A DNA stretch of 64,000 nucleotides from Maniola hyperantus (taxonomy: Eukaryota; Arthropoda; Insecta; Lepidoptera; Nymphalidae): the NCBI RefSeq assembly GCF_902806685.2, contig NC_048538.1, forward strand, positions 9,176,001-9,240,000, read 5' to 3'. The position numbers and the translations under genes are program-made. Position 1 is the first letter of the stretch. The number at the start of each line of letters is the position of its first letter. The notes under the pieces are model-generated. The model worked only from the letters and a program-made list of their open reading frames with translations. It made no database searches and had not been told where the DNA came from. Below, in pieces: positions 34,001 to 37,253 of this stretch.

Positions 34001-36753
34001 TGATATCTAGGTACACCAAAAAGGACTGTACTACAAAATACAAGAAAAATGATAATATAATGTACATTATGTTATAAACCAATTCAAATTACATCTATTA
34101 AGCAACGACAATGCATAACTTCTTTTTCACATGCTCCTAAGCTACTTGATATGATCTTGCAATAGAATACGAGTATCACAGCTAACTTGACACCGCAATG
34201 TGCTAAATAATTATTGTATTATATTTATGGCCTATGCATTGAAAAATATATTTTAATTAAATAATAAAATTAACATTTAGCATAAAATGGGCCTCGAATT
34301 GAATGCCAACTGTGATAAAATTTTAGTAGTTTAAGCACACATTTTGACTTTGTTCTACAATTTAGAAATGCCTACATAGAATACTTAATATACAACTTAG
34401 AATATCTTATTCTAATTTAAAATAACAAACAATGGGCCCGATTCTCTTGTACACAATCTCTTAACTAAACTAAATTAACAGGTCTAAATCTAGTGCTATC
34501 CTTTTCCTCAAGCAACATTATGAAAGGGATAGCAATAGATTTAGACGTGCCATTTTAGTTTAGTTTAGAGATTGTGTACAACGGAATCAGCCACAATTTT
34601 AAAGTAAGATAGATAAGAAAGATAAAATAAAAGTTCAAGAATTGGTGTAAATGATGACGTGACTGGTTTATAGAAAAAAATTAAGCAAACACACGGGTGG
34701 TGTGAGATCAAATACGCTCAACAGTGCATGAATAACACCAATATATAAGTTTCTTACTGCCGGTATCAAATTTGAAAGCTTTTGCCTTTTTATCGGTAGT
34801 CCTCATTCTTATTAACTTCATGTGACTGCGCGGAAGGCGAATATTTTCCTTTGCTGTTTAATAATGTAAATAATTATTATGTATTTTATTATATCAATTG
34901 ATTACCTAGTTGCTAACCGTGTCAGACGGTACTTACTTTTAATTTTCAACCAGGTGTATATAGAAGACTCTCCAGCTTCATTGCTCGAGATACATTGGTA
35001 TATGCCCATATCTTCCATCTTCAAGTTACTGATAACGAGTGACCTATCCACTTCCACTCTGTATCGGCCGCCGCCGTCATCAACATCAGCGTTATCGGAG
35101 TTCTCAGCATCGGCCCCGACGCTTGCAATCTTTCTTGCATCTTTATACCATGTTATACTCGGTATCGGCATGCCTTGTACATTGCATTCTAGAACGATCG
35201 TACTACCGAACTCACCAAACGTTTCTGATTTTAAAGACATCATCACTGGTTTTTTCAAAAACAGTAACCACCGCTGACGCAGTTACAGTGGCGAAACCAC
35301 CAGATTTTAATCTCGCTTGACATGTATACTGTCCAGTGTGATTTAAAGTGGCCGATATGAGACTCAGTGTTCGATTCCACTGATCGTTCAAGTCGTAAGT
35401 AATTCCTGCTAAGTCGATCAATATGCCGTCTTTGAACCACAGCGTTTCAAGCTCATGTAGTGGCCTTGCGTTTGCGATACAATAAATAGTTGTATATTCC
35501 TGACCTTTGATTATCTTAGTGTCTTGGGGCTTAATAATAATCTCTGGGGCTATTTCTTTGTTGTCGTCACCGATGACGTCTAACCTGATGTATGGACTAT
35601 TTTCCATTTTGCCTAACTGAGTATTTATTGCCCGCGCTCTACAAATATTGAAAATTAATATTATGGGTAAGTAGTTCACACAAAACAAAACCCTGTTTAA
35701 ATATAAGGAGTTAAGGACAACAAATCTCTCACCTGTAAGCTTTTTGGTCATCTTCAGAAGCGCATAGTATTACTAGTTGATGTTTATCAGTGTTTGCGTA
35801 TTTCTGATCGTATCGTAAAACTCCGTTTACACTATTTTCTTCTAGCCAAATTACCGTTGGTGGTGGTTCCGACTCTATGTGTGGGAAATCTAGAATAGCT
35901 GCTCTACCAGATTCAACCTTCACTGATTTCTCGATAGTGTTCTCAAAAACTCCCATGTCTGCAAATATAAATATTCAAAAAATATAAAGCCCAAATTATA
36001 ATTTATCAGGACATGCATTTCATTACAAATGATATCTCTGACATTATGAAAAATAATTAATCGTTATCAGCATCCAATTGTGCAATGTTAGAAATCAAAT
36101 GAAATCAAAATTTTGCTAATTTTAATGTAAATAATGGATACTACATATTATAAGGTTAGATCCGATCACAATCTACTGCTGCAGACAGTGTGCATAAATA
36201 CAATGTTTAGTATACATACCTATCTAATCATTAAAGTAGAACTAGAAAATATCAGAAACTTACAAGCGACGACGATGTTATTCTTCTCGCTGAAAATCGC
36301 ACCAACATCATTTTTTGCGATACATTGATAGGCACCTGCGTCCTGGCGTTGAGTATTGTGGATTTTAAAAAATAATTCAGAAGAGTATTCGCCTAAAGGT
36401 ATACCGTTTTTTAGCCATCTATACATCGGTTGCGGGATTCCTAAAAATAATGATAGTTTTAATAAAACACTTGTATTGTTTAGCAATGAGTTTAAGTTTA
36501 ATAAGATTTTTTTAAATTGTAAATACATATTACAATAAAACTTAAAGCTTGCCTCATCTATAAGAATACCGCTGCTATAAGAATATTGGCTGCATTTCTG
36601 CGCTGAAGGCTGATCCTTTGCGCGAAATATGAAGAATAAATAGTATATTATAGCTACCTATTGCTGAGCACTGTAATATTTTTGTTGTGCCTTCTCTGAC
36701 TATGCTATTGGAAGATGAAGGTTGCATTGTAAACCGTGGCGGCTGCATTTGAG
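6814..36753 (-). CDS. sdk: Protein sidekick, 27 coding exons joined (5' partial: signal-peptide exon missing)
   Basis: This spliced gene encodes Sidekick, a homophilic adhesion protein of the immunoglobulin superfamily that sits at cell-cell contacts; in insects it is known from tricellular adherens junctions and the visual system. Joining the 27 exons listed separately gives about 2,147 residues: Ig1-Ig6 (1-585), FN3-1 to FN3-13 (586-1,920), a membrane helix (about 1,938-1,961) and a cytoplasmic tail ending G-F-S-S-F-V. Six Ig plus thirteen FN3 and this C-terminus are diagnostic of the sidekick family; Dscam, neuroglian and Lar-type proteins have other domain counts. Every intron is GT-AG on the minus strand and all junction phases agree. 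Many N-glycosylation sequons lie in the ectodomain. The one defect is an extra base at 35,250-35,255. The first exon found starts in phase 1 just before Ig1, so the ATG and signal peptide lie upstream and were not located. Confidence 0.95.
7779..7860 (+). repeat. Lepidopteran SINE fragment (family C)
   Basis: It contains 'cttaggctgcatcatcacttgcca', 'gattgcagccaagcgctag' and a poly(A) tail. Related pieces occur at 13,905-14,010 (reverse), 16,757-16,932 and 40,433-40,545 (reverse). Confidence 0.65.
9122..9436. repeat. Nested foldback elements, with MITE M4 copy 2 inside
   Basis: Outer arms 'cagagtaaagtggacct' (from 9,129) and 'aggtccattttactttaacgctg' (to 9,436) face each other. Inside, at 9,225-9,366, 'gcgacaggttgagatggcaatcgggg' and 'cccggttgccatttcaacctgtcgc' form the TIRs of M4. 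The ORF at 9,128-9,376 is explained by this. Confidence 0.65.
10392..10421 (-). other. sdk: Possible read-through (retained-intron) C-terminus of sdk
   Basis: If the donor at 10,420-10,421 is not used, the frame continues V-I-T-I-R-I-T-V-V and stops at TGA. T-V-V also fits a class I PDZ ligand. This is a reading of sequence only; use of the isoform is not shown. Confidence 0.25.
10422..10714 (-). CDS. sdk: sdk exon Z: cytoplasmic tail, proximal part
   Basis: Residues 1,970-2,067, cytoplasmic. The exon gives E-E-A-Q-K-T-L-E-E-S, then a Ser/Pro- and acid-rich region, ending S-S-S-D-S-Q. The acceptor 'attcag|aa' is phase 1 and the donor 'tcgcag|gtgatc' phase 0, joining to N-S-E-S-E-N. Without splicing, the frame runs ten codons into the intron, counting the stop at 10,392-10,394, and ends I-T-V-V. 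Confidence 0.9.
10806..10995 (-). repeat. SINE copy (family D) in sdk intron, reverse
   Basis: On the minus strand it ends with the '(atg)n' type tail next to 'gagccagcgatgagttgatcatgatg'. The body 'ctgagaggagacccgtgctctgcagtgagcc' matches the copy at 19,620-19,912. Confidence 0.7.
11216..11536 (-). CDS. sdk: sdk exon Y: end of FN3-13, juxtamembrane and transmembrane helix
   Basis: Residues 1,863-1,969. FN3-13 ends with T-A-Y-S-F-R-V-I-A-Y-N. A Tyr-rich juxtamembrane stretch (L-E-Y-G-Y-L-Q-Y-R-P-F-Y) follows. The membrane helix runs from T-W-F-M to I-L-C-V (about 1,938-1,961) and is followed by the basic stop-transfer K-S-K-S-Y-K-Y-K. Five Ile codons in the helix form an ATC repeat. The acceptor 'tttcag|at' and donor 'aaaa|gtgagt' are phase 1. 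Confidence 0.93.
12056..12185. repeat. MITE M4, copy 3
   Basis: The left terminus 'ctcgacaggtcgagatggcagtcggggagg' matches the other M4 copies; the right part is diverged. It lies in the intron between the last FN3 exon and the membrane-helix exon. Confidence 0.5.
12416..12694 (-). CDS. sdk: sdk exon X: end of FN3-12 and start of FN3-13
   Basis: Residues 1,770-1,862. It starts by completing Arg, then F-S-K-Q-V-K-Q-K-V-S, a segment I recognise as strongly conserved in insect sidekick. FN3-13 starts S-P-A-P-P-A-A-L and has L-H-L-R-W-T-N. The acceptor is 'ggtccag|gg' (the only one in phase 1) and the donor 'aaag|gtgtgt'. This is one of the most GC-rich stretches of the window. Confidence 0.9.
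12815..12990 (+). repeat. LINE/SINE 3' tail close to a sdk splice donor
   Basis: The segment ends with 'aataaatattcatttcatttcatcatcg', a tail type also seen at 43,492-43,515. It lies antisense to sdk in a 308-bp intron and ends about 12 bp from the donor at 13,001-13,002. Confidence 0.5.
13003..13210 (-). CDS. sdk: sdk exon W: end of FN3-11 and start of FN3-12
   Basis: Residues 1,701-1,769. It starts V-L-A-F-N-P-A-G-D-G-P; FN3-12 begins L-P-S-A-P-R-N-I and has L-V-V-S-W-E-P-P and S-Y-L-V-T-Y-E. The acceptor 'ttgcag|gtg' is phase 0 and the donor 'gaac|gtgagt' phase 1. Confidence 0.91.
13628..13765 (-). CDS. sdk: sdk exon V: middle of FN3-11
   Basis: Residues 1,655-1,700. It starts I-F-Y-L-M-T-E, passes through an acidic insertion (E-S-P-E-E-P-E-P-G-R-R-A-E-E-E) and ends F-T-Q-Y-R-I-Q. 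Both edges are phase 0 ('cgtag|ata' and 'ccag|gtatat'), so skipping this 138-bp exon would keep the frame. Confidence 0.9.
13905..14012 (-). repeat. Family C SINE fragment, reverse
   Basis: 'cccttgactgcaatctcacctgatggtaagtgatgatgcag' is the reverse complement of the family C core found at 16,860-16,910. It lies in a short sdk intron. Confidence 0.7.
14086..14325 (-). CDS. sdk: sdk exon U: end of FN3-10 and start of FN3-11
   Basis: Residues 1,575-1,654. FN3-10 closes with R-N-Y-E-I-S-V-C-A-V-N-S; FN3-11 starts at V-P-T-A-P-P and has V-A-L-A-W-H-P-P and L-L-G-Y-K. Both edges are phase 0 ('attccag|agc' and 'acaag|gtatac'). The exon is very GC-rich, which creates long antisense open frames that are not genes. 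Confidence 0.91.
14420..14600 (-). repeat. Dispersed repeat in sdk intron
   Basis: It contains 'aaagttgaaattttgcacgaag', 'cgaaattcgcagggaatagg' and 'gtcgagcgaaaccgcgggcgg', which I recognise as a dispersed lepidopteran unit. Family unnamed. Confidence 0.5.
14852..15048 (-). CDS. sdk: sdk exon T: N-terminal half of FN3-10
   Basis: Residues 1,509-1,574. It starts A-P-S-K-A-V-E-N-L, has V-R-V-Q-W-T-P-L and G-Y-S-V-Y-Y-Q-P-L, and ends V-P-G-I-K. The acceptor 'cttgcag|cg' is phase 1 and the donor 'atcaag|gtcaga' phase 0. Confidence 0.91.
15194..15390 (-). CDS. sdk: sdk exon S: C-terminal half of FN3-9
   Basis: Residues 1,443-1,508. It contains Y-Y-T-I-Q-Q-K-E-D-G-G-T-W-Q and Y-T-A-Y-Q-F-R-I-R-A-T-N, and ends V-R-T-L-P-A. 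The acceptor 'tttccag|a' is phase 2 and the donor 'gcag|gtaaaa' phase 1. Confidence 0.91.
15462..15893. repeat. Composite of repeat pieces in sdk intron, with a perfect short palindrome
   Basis: A family D SINE piece (15,462-15,545, reverse) is followed by a palindrome at 15,630-15,690 ('ccatacttagaactgaaactc' and its exact reverse complement around A8T8). A 'ggttccgta'-type repeat tail then ends at 15,893 ('gctacggaaccctaaaaa'). Confidence 0.65.
15914..16129 (-). CDS. sdk: sdk exon R: end of FN3-8 and start of FN3-9
   Basis: Residues 1,371-1,442. FN3-8 ends with Y-Y-L-F-S-V-T-A-Q-T; FN3-9 starts at A-A-P-A-P-P and has I-T-F-S-W-T-P-G-D-D-G. The acceptor 'tttacag|a' and the donor 'cttag|gtttgt' are phase 2. 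Confidence 0.9.
   Translation of the reverse strand, partial: SNGAVIRTILLVLGDGSNARRLGRDVARARADDREPRGAGAARPPQRGPLVAAAASDHLLVDARRRRICAS
16478..16658 (-). CDS. sdk: sdk exon Q: N-terminal half of FN3-8
   Basis: Residues 1,311-1,370. It starts by completing Thr, then P-G-P-P-S-N-V-S-F-P-D, with A-R-I-I-W-D-V-P and I-L-A-Y-K-V-T-Y. The acceptor 'tatccag|cc' is phase 1 and the donor 'tttag|gtgaga' phase 2. Confidence 0.9.
16757..16932 (+). repeat. Family C SINE
   Basis: It includes 'ggggtacgggtttaataaaaactgcc', 'ttagactgcatcatcacttaccatcaggtgagattgcag' (read in two pieces) and a poly(A) tail at 16,923-16,934. It is the most complete of the four family C pieces. Confidence 0.7.
17495..17706. mobile_element. 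TA-flanked hairpin MITE M1, copy 2
   Basis: The element starts 'TA|cagtacgccacagaaag' and ends 'tttctgccgcgtactg|TA'. It sits inside family B sequence between 'cccgcgac' and 'cgtccgcgtgg', so its exact ends can be read from the interrupted host repeat. Confidence 0.85.
17789..18292. mobile_element. Palindromic insert of about 490 bp with 13-bp target duplication
   Basis: Arms 17,800-17,998 and 18,048-18,240 are near-perfect reverse complements; the left arm has about 13 extra bases near 17,967 and the right arm a 7-bp insertion near 18,230. The loop is about 49 bp. The 13-mer 'cataatagtatat' occurs at 17,789-17,801 and 18,280-18,292. The open frames at 17,772-18,318 on both strands come from the palindrome and are not genes. 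Confidence 0.85.
18666..18986 (-). CDS. sdk: sdk exon P: complete FN3-7
   Basis: Residues 1,204-1,310: one whole FN3 domain in one exon. It starts V-P-S-S-G-P-I-N-V, has V-V-V-L-W-G-D-I-P, I-E-G-Y-K-V-C-Y and V-V-Y-Q-I-Q-V-L-G-Y-T, and ends V-R-T-F-E-D. The acceptor 'ttttag|tt' and donor 'gaca|gtaagt' are both phase 1, so this is a symmetric exon. Confidence 0.92.
19040..19277. repeat. Inverted-repeat MITE in sdk intron
   Basis: Terminal repeats 'agagcttccgagacgatcaagcggc' and 'gccgcttgaccgtgtcgggagctct' flank a core rich in 'cttgac' words, including an inner hairpin 'cttgactcaa...ttgagtcaag'. Confidence 0.75.
19620..19912 (+). repeat. tRNA-derived SINE (family D) ending at a sdk splice donor
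   Basis: A B-box-like 'gggttcgatctc' lies at about 19,665. The body has 'cgcacctctaacttttggagttatgtgcg' and 'gtgagccggctatgagttgatc', ending in an (atg)n tail at 19,896-19,911. Only three bases separate the tail from the donor at 19,915-19,916. Confidence 0.75.
19917..20145 (-). CDS. sdk: sdk exon O: C-terminal part of FN3-6
   Basis: Residues 1,128-1,203. It has W-Y-G-N-P-K-G-Y-N-I-T-Y-K-R and W-S-V-Y-E-I-T-M-T-A-I-N. The acceptor 'gttacag|cct' is phase 0 and the donor 'gcag|gtagga' phase 1. The ATC-repeat tail of a SINE begins only a few bases into the following intron. Confidence 0.91.
20626..20880 (-). CDS. sdk: sdk exon N: C-terminal half of FN3-5 and start of FN3-6
   Basis: Residues 1,043-1,127. 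It has A-Q-T-A-R-N-S-S-W-V, F-T-T-Y-R-L-R-L-I-A-S-N and, after H-P-P-R-N-V-T-V, the FN3-6 strand L-R-V-R-W-I. The acceptor 'atcag|gct' and donor 'ggatt|gtaagt' are both phase 0. Confidence 0.91.
21296..21354 (-). repeat. Copy of part of sdk exon M in the following intron
   Basis: About 59 bp closely match 21,455-21,514 inside exon M and encode D-V-E-P-M-L-P-H-A-P-R-N-V against the exon's G-V-E-P-V-L-P-H-A-P-R-N-L. The copy starts 16 bases past the exon M donor, stays in frame with it, and ends at a strong donor 'gctg|gtgagt' at 21,294-21,295. It is a partial tandem duplication, or an alternative exon extension. Confidence 0.8.
21371..21580 (-). CDS. sdk: sdk exon M: end of FN3-4 and start of FN3-5
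   Basis: Residues 973-1,042. It starts A-S-T-Q-Y-Q-F-W-V-S-A-L, then begins FN3-5 at V-E-P-V-L-P-H-A-P-R-N and ends S-L-W-T-V-Q. The acceptor 'cgcatag|gcg' is phase 0 and the donor 'gtgcag|gtgcgt' phase 0. The frame stays open past this donor into a copied piece of the same exon, where a second in-frame donor exists; the shorter form is preferred because it gives a normal FN3 strand order. Confidence 0.88.
22517..24822. repeat. Inverted-repeat element(s) with 'cttggacgatctaacct' termini
   Basis: 'ccttggacgatctaacctatggac' at 22,520 faces 'gtccttaggttagatcgtccaag' at 24,791-24,813. A third, palindromic copy lies at 23,078-23,124. This could be one element or two abutting ones sharing the middle palindrome. 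No transposase frame is visible. Confidence 0.6.
23926..24337. repeat. Long-arm foldback element
   Basis: The left arm (23,926 to about 24,022) has 'agtctcgtggggagtgcggtatactatagacgg' and 'tgtttgaatttactaaggc'; the right arm (about 24,240-24,337) is its reverse complement with few mismatches. A related end piece recurs at 24,426-24,450. Confidence 0.8.
25168..25364 (-). CDS. sdk: sdk exon L: N-terminal half of FN3-4
   Basis: Residues 907-972. It has the FN3 signatures V-R-V-S-W-S-P-P, L-I-G-Y-K-L-K-Y and R-V-E-H-L-Q. The acceptor 'atttcag|ta' is phase 1 and the donor 'ttgcag|gtgagt' phase 0. The next exon lies 3.6 kb away across a repeat-filled intron. Confidence 0.91.
25467..25602. repeat. 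Foldback MITE M2, copy 2
   Basis: 'gtcctcatgcgccactttaac' faces 'gttaaggtggcgcgtgaggagtcattttgtacgg', with 'gaaccgtacttt' inside. It matches the layout of the copy at 5,587-5,732. Confidence 0.65.
25936..26158 (-). CDS. sdk: sdk exon K: C-terminal half of FN3-3
   Basis: Residues 833-906. It starts G-Y-K-I-Q-A-W-K-W, contains F-T-D-Y-N-I-S-V-L-C-F and ends V-R-T-K-E-D. The acceptor 'atttag|ggc' is phase 0 and the donor 'gata|gtaagt' phase 1, completing Ile with the next exon. Confidence 0.91.
26330..26450 (-). repeat. Family A SINE-like fragment, reverse
   Basis: It shows 'gttttgaaaacctaaatccacacggatgaagtcg', the reverse complement of the family A start, just downstream of exon J in the intron. 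Confidence 0.5.
26485..26897 (-). CDS. sdk: sdk exon J: FN3-2 and start of FN3-3
   Basis: Residues 695-832. FN3-2 starts A-P-S-G-P-P, has I-I-T-Q-W-Q-P-P, L-G-Y-V-I-R-Y and Y-N-V-Q-I-A-A-Y-N. FN3-3 starts V-P-E-A-A-P and has V-W-W-T-P-P. The open frame runs on upstream to 27,045, but the acceptor 'ttttag|ca' at 26,898-26,899 and the phase fit set the exon edge. The donor 'aaccag|gtacgt' is phase 0. Confidence 0.92.
27075..27215. repeat. Short inverted-repeat element
   Basis: 'cgtaacttgacgcgtgg' (from 27,079) faces 'cacgcgtcaagttaag' (to 27,213) in the intron upstream of exon J. Confidence 0.5.
27506..27575. repeat. 70-bp palindrome
   Basis: 'gaagttgccgtacctatgcgcacgga' and 'tccgtgcgcatggtacggcaactt' are reverse complements separated by 'gttacggcaat', with one base slipped. 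It lies in a sdk intron. Confidence 0.75.
27576..28758. other. sdk intron sequence without recognised features
   Basis: The ORFs at 28,497-28,850 and 28,540-28,761 run through low-information sequence with CG-rich words ('gcgcacgcgcacgaatcgtg') that recur at about 29,065-29,100. They show no domain and no splice-compatible link to sdk. Confidence 0.5.
28757..28937. mobile_element. TA-flanked hairpin MITE M1, copy 3
   Basis: It runs from 'gtaaccggcaggatatattgtacatcgatc' to 'tcgatgtacaatatttcctgccggctactgta', with the same inner hairpin as the other four copies. The left end is slightly eroded (no 'cag'). Confidence 0.75.
29279..29464 (-). CDS. sdk: sdk exon I: C-terminal half of FN3-1
   Basis: Residues 633-694. 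It contains the FN3 F/G-strand signature L-K-A-A-T-S-Y-Q-F-R-V-S-A-V-N and ends T-L-P-Q-E. The acceptor 'tttttag|gt' and the donor 'gaag|gtatga' are both phase 1. Confidence 0.9.
29546..29856. repeat. Tandem family A SINE-like repeats
   Basis: One copy starts 'acttcgtccgggtggattta' at about 29,563. A second starts 'acgacttcgtctacgtgga' at about 29,685, and the block ends in the reverse orientation signature 'gcgggcgaattcgcgggcatcatgtag'. It sits directly 3' of exon H. Confidence 0.65.
29869..30164 (-). CDS. sdk: sdk exon H: end of Ig6 and start of FN3-1
   Basis: Residues 534-632. Ig6 closes with D-A-G-E-Y-T-C-V-V and a sequon (N-H-T). FN3-1 begins at L-P-F-A-P-T-N-V and has V-N-V-S-W-T-P-G-F-D-G-N-S. 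The exon is strongly GC-rich against AT-rich flanks. The acceptor 'ttttag|g' is phase 2 and the donor 'tttg|gtttgt' phase 1. Confidence 0.9.
30285..30420 (+). repeat. Retroelement 3' tail
   Basis: 'gagcaaccgccgagtttcttgctggttcttctcgg' followed by 'ccagtggtagatgcat' and a T-rich end is shared with 41,219-41,300 and, in part, 10,774-10,800. I recognise it as a common lepidopteran LINE/SINE tail. Confidence 0.55.
30666..30792 (-). CDS. sdk: sdk exon G: N-terminal half of Ig6
   Basis: Residues 492-533. The exon gives R-T-Q-I-I-A-P-P, A-T-L-Q-C-K-V (B-strand Cys) and N-I-D-W-F-H-N-K (core Trp). There is no internal Met, so it is easy to miss by ORF length. The acceptor 'tttttag|tg' is phase 1 and the donor 'aaaca|gtaaga' is phase 2; the split codon gives Gln. 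Confidence 0.9.
31140..31172. repeat. Microsatellite (AT)n(CT)n
   Basis: About five TA units are followed by about eleven TC/CT units, 130 bp downstream of exon F on the gene strand. Confidence 0.9.
31301..31456 (-). CDS. sdk: sdk exon F: C-terminal half of Ig5
   Basis: Residues 440-491. The exon starts by completing Asp, then S-L-I-I-N-L-S-G-R-L, and carries the F-strand motif D-S-G-K-Y-T-C-V-R-A and the closing Y-L-T-V-L. The acceptor is 'ttccag|at' and the donor 'cttg|gtgagc', both phase 1. Confidence 0.9.
32568..32687 (-). CDS. sdk: sdk exon E: N-terminal half of Ig5
   Basis: Residues 400-439. The exon gives T-P-P-I-M-Q, then A-T-I-V-C-R-A-V-G (B-strand Cys) and N-V-T-W-Y-F-N (core Trp and a glycosylation sequon). 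The acceptor 'cttgtag|cg' is phase 1 and the donor 'aacg|gtacga' is phase 1. Confidence 0.9.
32848..33346. repeat. 'ggttccgtac' dispersed repeat in sdk intron
   Basis: It starts 'aatggtcaagtacgag...cgagggttccgtacc' and ends 'ttgaggtacggaaccctgaaaa'. It is a diverged relative of the units at 36,818-37,253 and 48,980-49,413, with an unrelated core at 32,900-33,100. Confidence 0.6.
33347..34434. other. AT-rich sdk intron sequence
   Basis: No gene or named repeat is visible in this part of the intron between exons D and E. Confidence 0.6.
34435..34594. repeat. MITE M3, copy 3 (most complete)
   Basis: Terminal inverted repeats 'gattctcttgtacacaatctcttaacta' and 'tagtttagagattgtgtacaacggaatc' flank a core that is itself an inverted repeat ('tctaaatctagtgctatcctttt' against 'gggatagcaatagatttaga'). 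Confidence 0.8.
34937..35638 (-). CDS. sdk: sdk exon D: end of Ig2, Ig3 and Ig4 (contains a 1-bp frame break)
   Basis: Residues 166-399 if one base is ignored. Ig3 has T-I-Y-C-I-A and G-Q-Y-T-C-Q-A; Ig4 has V-L-E-C-N-V and G-I-Y-Q-C-I-S. The reading frame changes between Ig3 and Ig4 at a run of six T (plus strand 35,250-35,255). The exon is 702 bp, whereas its splice phases (2 in, 1 out) need 701, so one surplus base fits exactly. Ig4 carries a long Asp/Asn/Gly-rich loop before R-Y-R-V-E-V-D. The acceptor is 'ttgtag|ag' and the donor 'aaaa|gtaagt'. Confidence 0.88.
35733..35958 (-). CDS. sdk: sdk exon C: Ig2
   Basis: Residues 91-165. This is an Ig-like fold with the core tryptophan (T-V-I-W-L-E-E) and the L-V-I-L segment, but both canonical disulfide cysteines are replaced: the B strand reads A-I-L-D-F and the F strand K-A-Y-R-A-R-A. 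From memory, loss of the Ig2 cysteines is also seen in other sidekick proteins. The acceptor 'tttgcag|ac' is phase 1 and the donor 'tacag|gtgaga' is phase 2. Confidence 0.9.
36264..36440 (-). CDS. sdk: sdk exon B: C-terminal half of Ig1
   Basis: Residues 32-90. It contains the C-strand tryptophan (Y-R-W-L-K-N-G) and the F-strand motif D-A-G-A-Y-Q-C-I-A, which completes Ig1. The acceptor is 'tttttag|ga' (phase 1) and the donor 'gctt|gtaagt' (phase 1). The split codon gives Tyr, so the join reads V-V-A-Y-M-G-V. Confidence 0.9.
36658..36753 (-). CDS. sdk: sdk exon A (first found): N-terminal half of Ig1
   Basis: The acceptor 'tttcag' leaves two bases completing a split codon, then Q-M-Q-P-P-R-F, the start of the mature Ig1 (residues 1-31 of the assembled partial protein). 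The B-strand cysteine is in I-L-Q-C-S-A. The donor 'atag|gtagct' is phase 1 and completes Gly with the next exon. Because the exon starts in phase 1 right at the Ig1 edge, it must be preceded by a short signal-peptide exon. Confidence 0.88.
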
Positions 36754-36817
36754 CTGAAAAGAAAGACATTATTATTAACAGAATGTACAGTCCAGTTTTT
36801 GCAGTTATGAATTTCGC

Positions 36818-37253
36818 GGTTTTTAGGGTTCCGTACCTCAAAAGGAAAAACGGAACCCTTATAGGATCACTTTGTGTCTGTCTGTCTGTCGGTCTGTCAA
36901 GAAACCTACAGGGTACTTCCCGTTGACCTAGAATCATGAATTTTGGCAGGTAGGTAGATCTTATAGCTGACATTTGGGGAAAAATCTGAAAACCGTGATT
37001 TTATGGTTACATCACACAAAAAAATTAAATTGTGGTCATAAACTAATAATTAGTATTTTCATTTTTCTAAGTAAGATAACTATATCAAGTGGGGTATCAT
37101 ATGAAAGGTCTTCACCTGTGCATTCTAAAACAGATTTTTATGTATTTTTATGTATCATAGTTTTTGAATTATTGAGCAAAATGTCGAAAAAATACGACCG
37201 TAGTACGAAACCCTCATTGCGCGAGCCTGACTCGCACTTGGCCGGTTTTTTTT
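36818..37253. repeat. Full-length 'ggttccgtac' dispersed repeat
   Basis: It starts 'agggttccgtacctcaaaagg', passes 'cttgacctagaatcatgaa'-type sequence and ends 'cattgcgcgagcctgactcgcacttggccggtttttt'. A second full copy lies at 48,980-49,413 in the same orientation. The ORF at 36,575-36,973 extends into it and is not coding there. Confidence 0.75.

Noticed and set aside
35225..35275. Tiny intron to explain the Ig3/Ig4 frame change
   Set aside because: The only GT-AG pairs are about 30 bp apart, too short for an insect intron; a single-base indel fits exactly.
35639..35751. Extension of the Ig3 frame with hydrophobic residues (possible signal peptide)
   Set aside because: It overlaps the intron and the end of exon C; the acceptor at 35,639-35,640 gives the exact phase, so the hydrophobic stretch is intron read-through.
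6814..36753. Dscam, Lar, neuroglian or contactin identity
   Set aside because: These have different Ig/FN3 counts; 6 Ig plus 13 FN3 and the G-F-S-S-F-V end match sidekick only.
36575..36973. Taking the start of this ORF as the sidekick N-terminus
   Set aside because: Upstream of 36,753 it runs into a dispersed repeat with 'ggttccgtac'; the Ig1 part begins at a clear acceptor.
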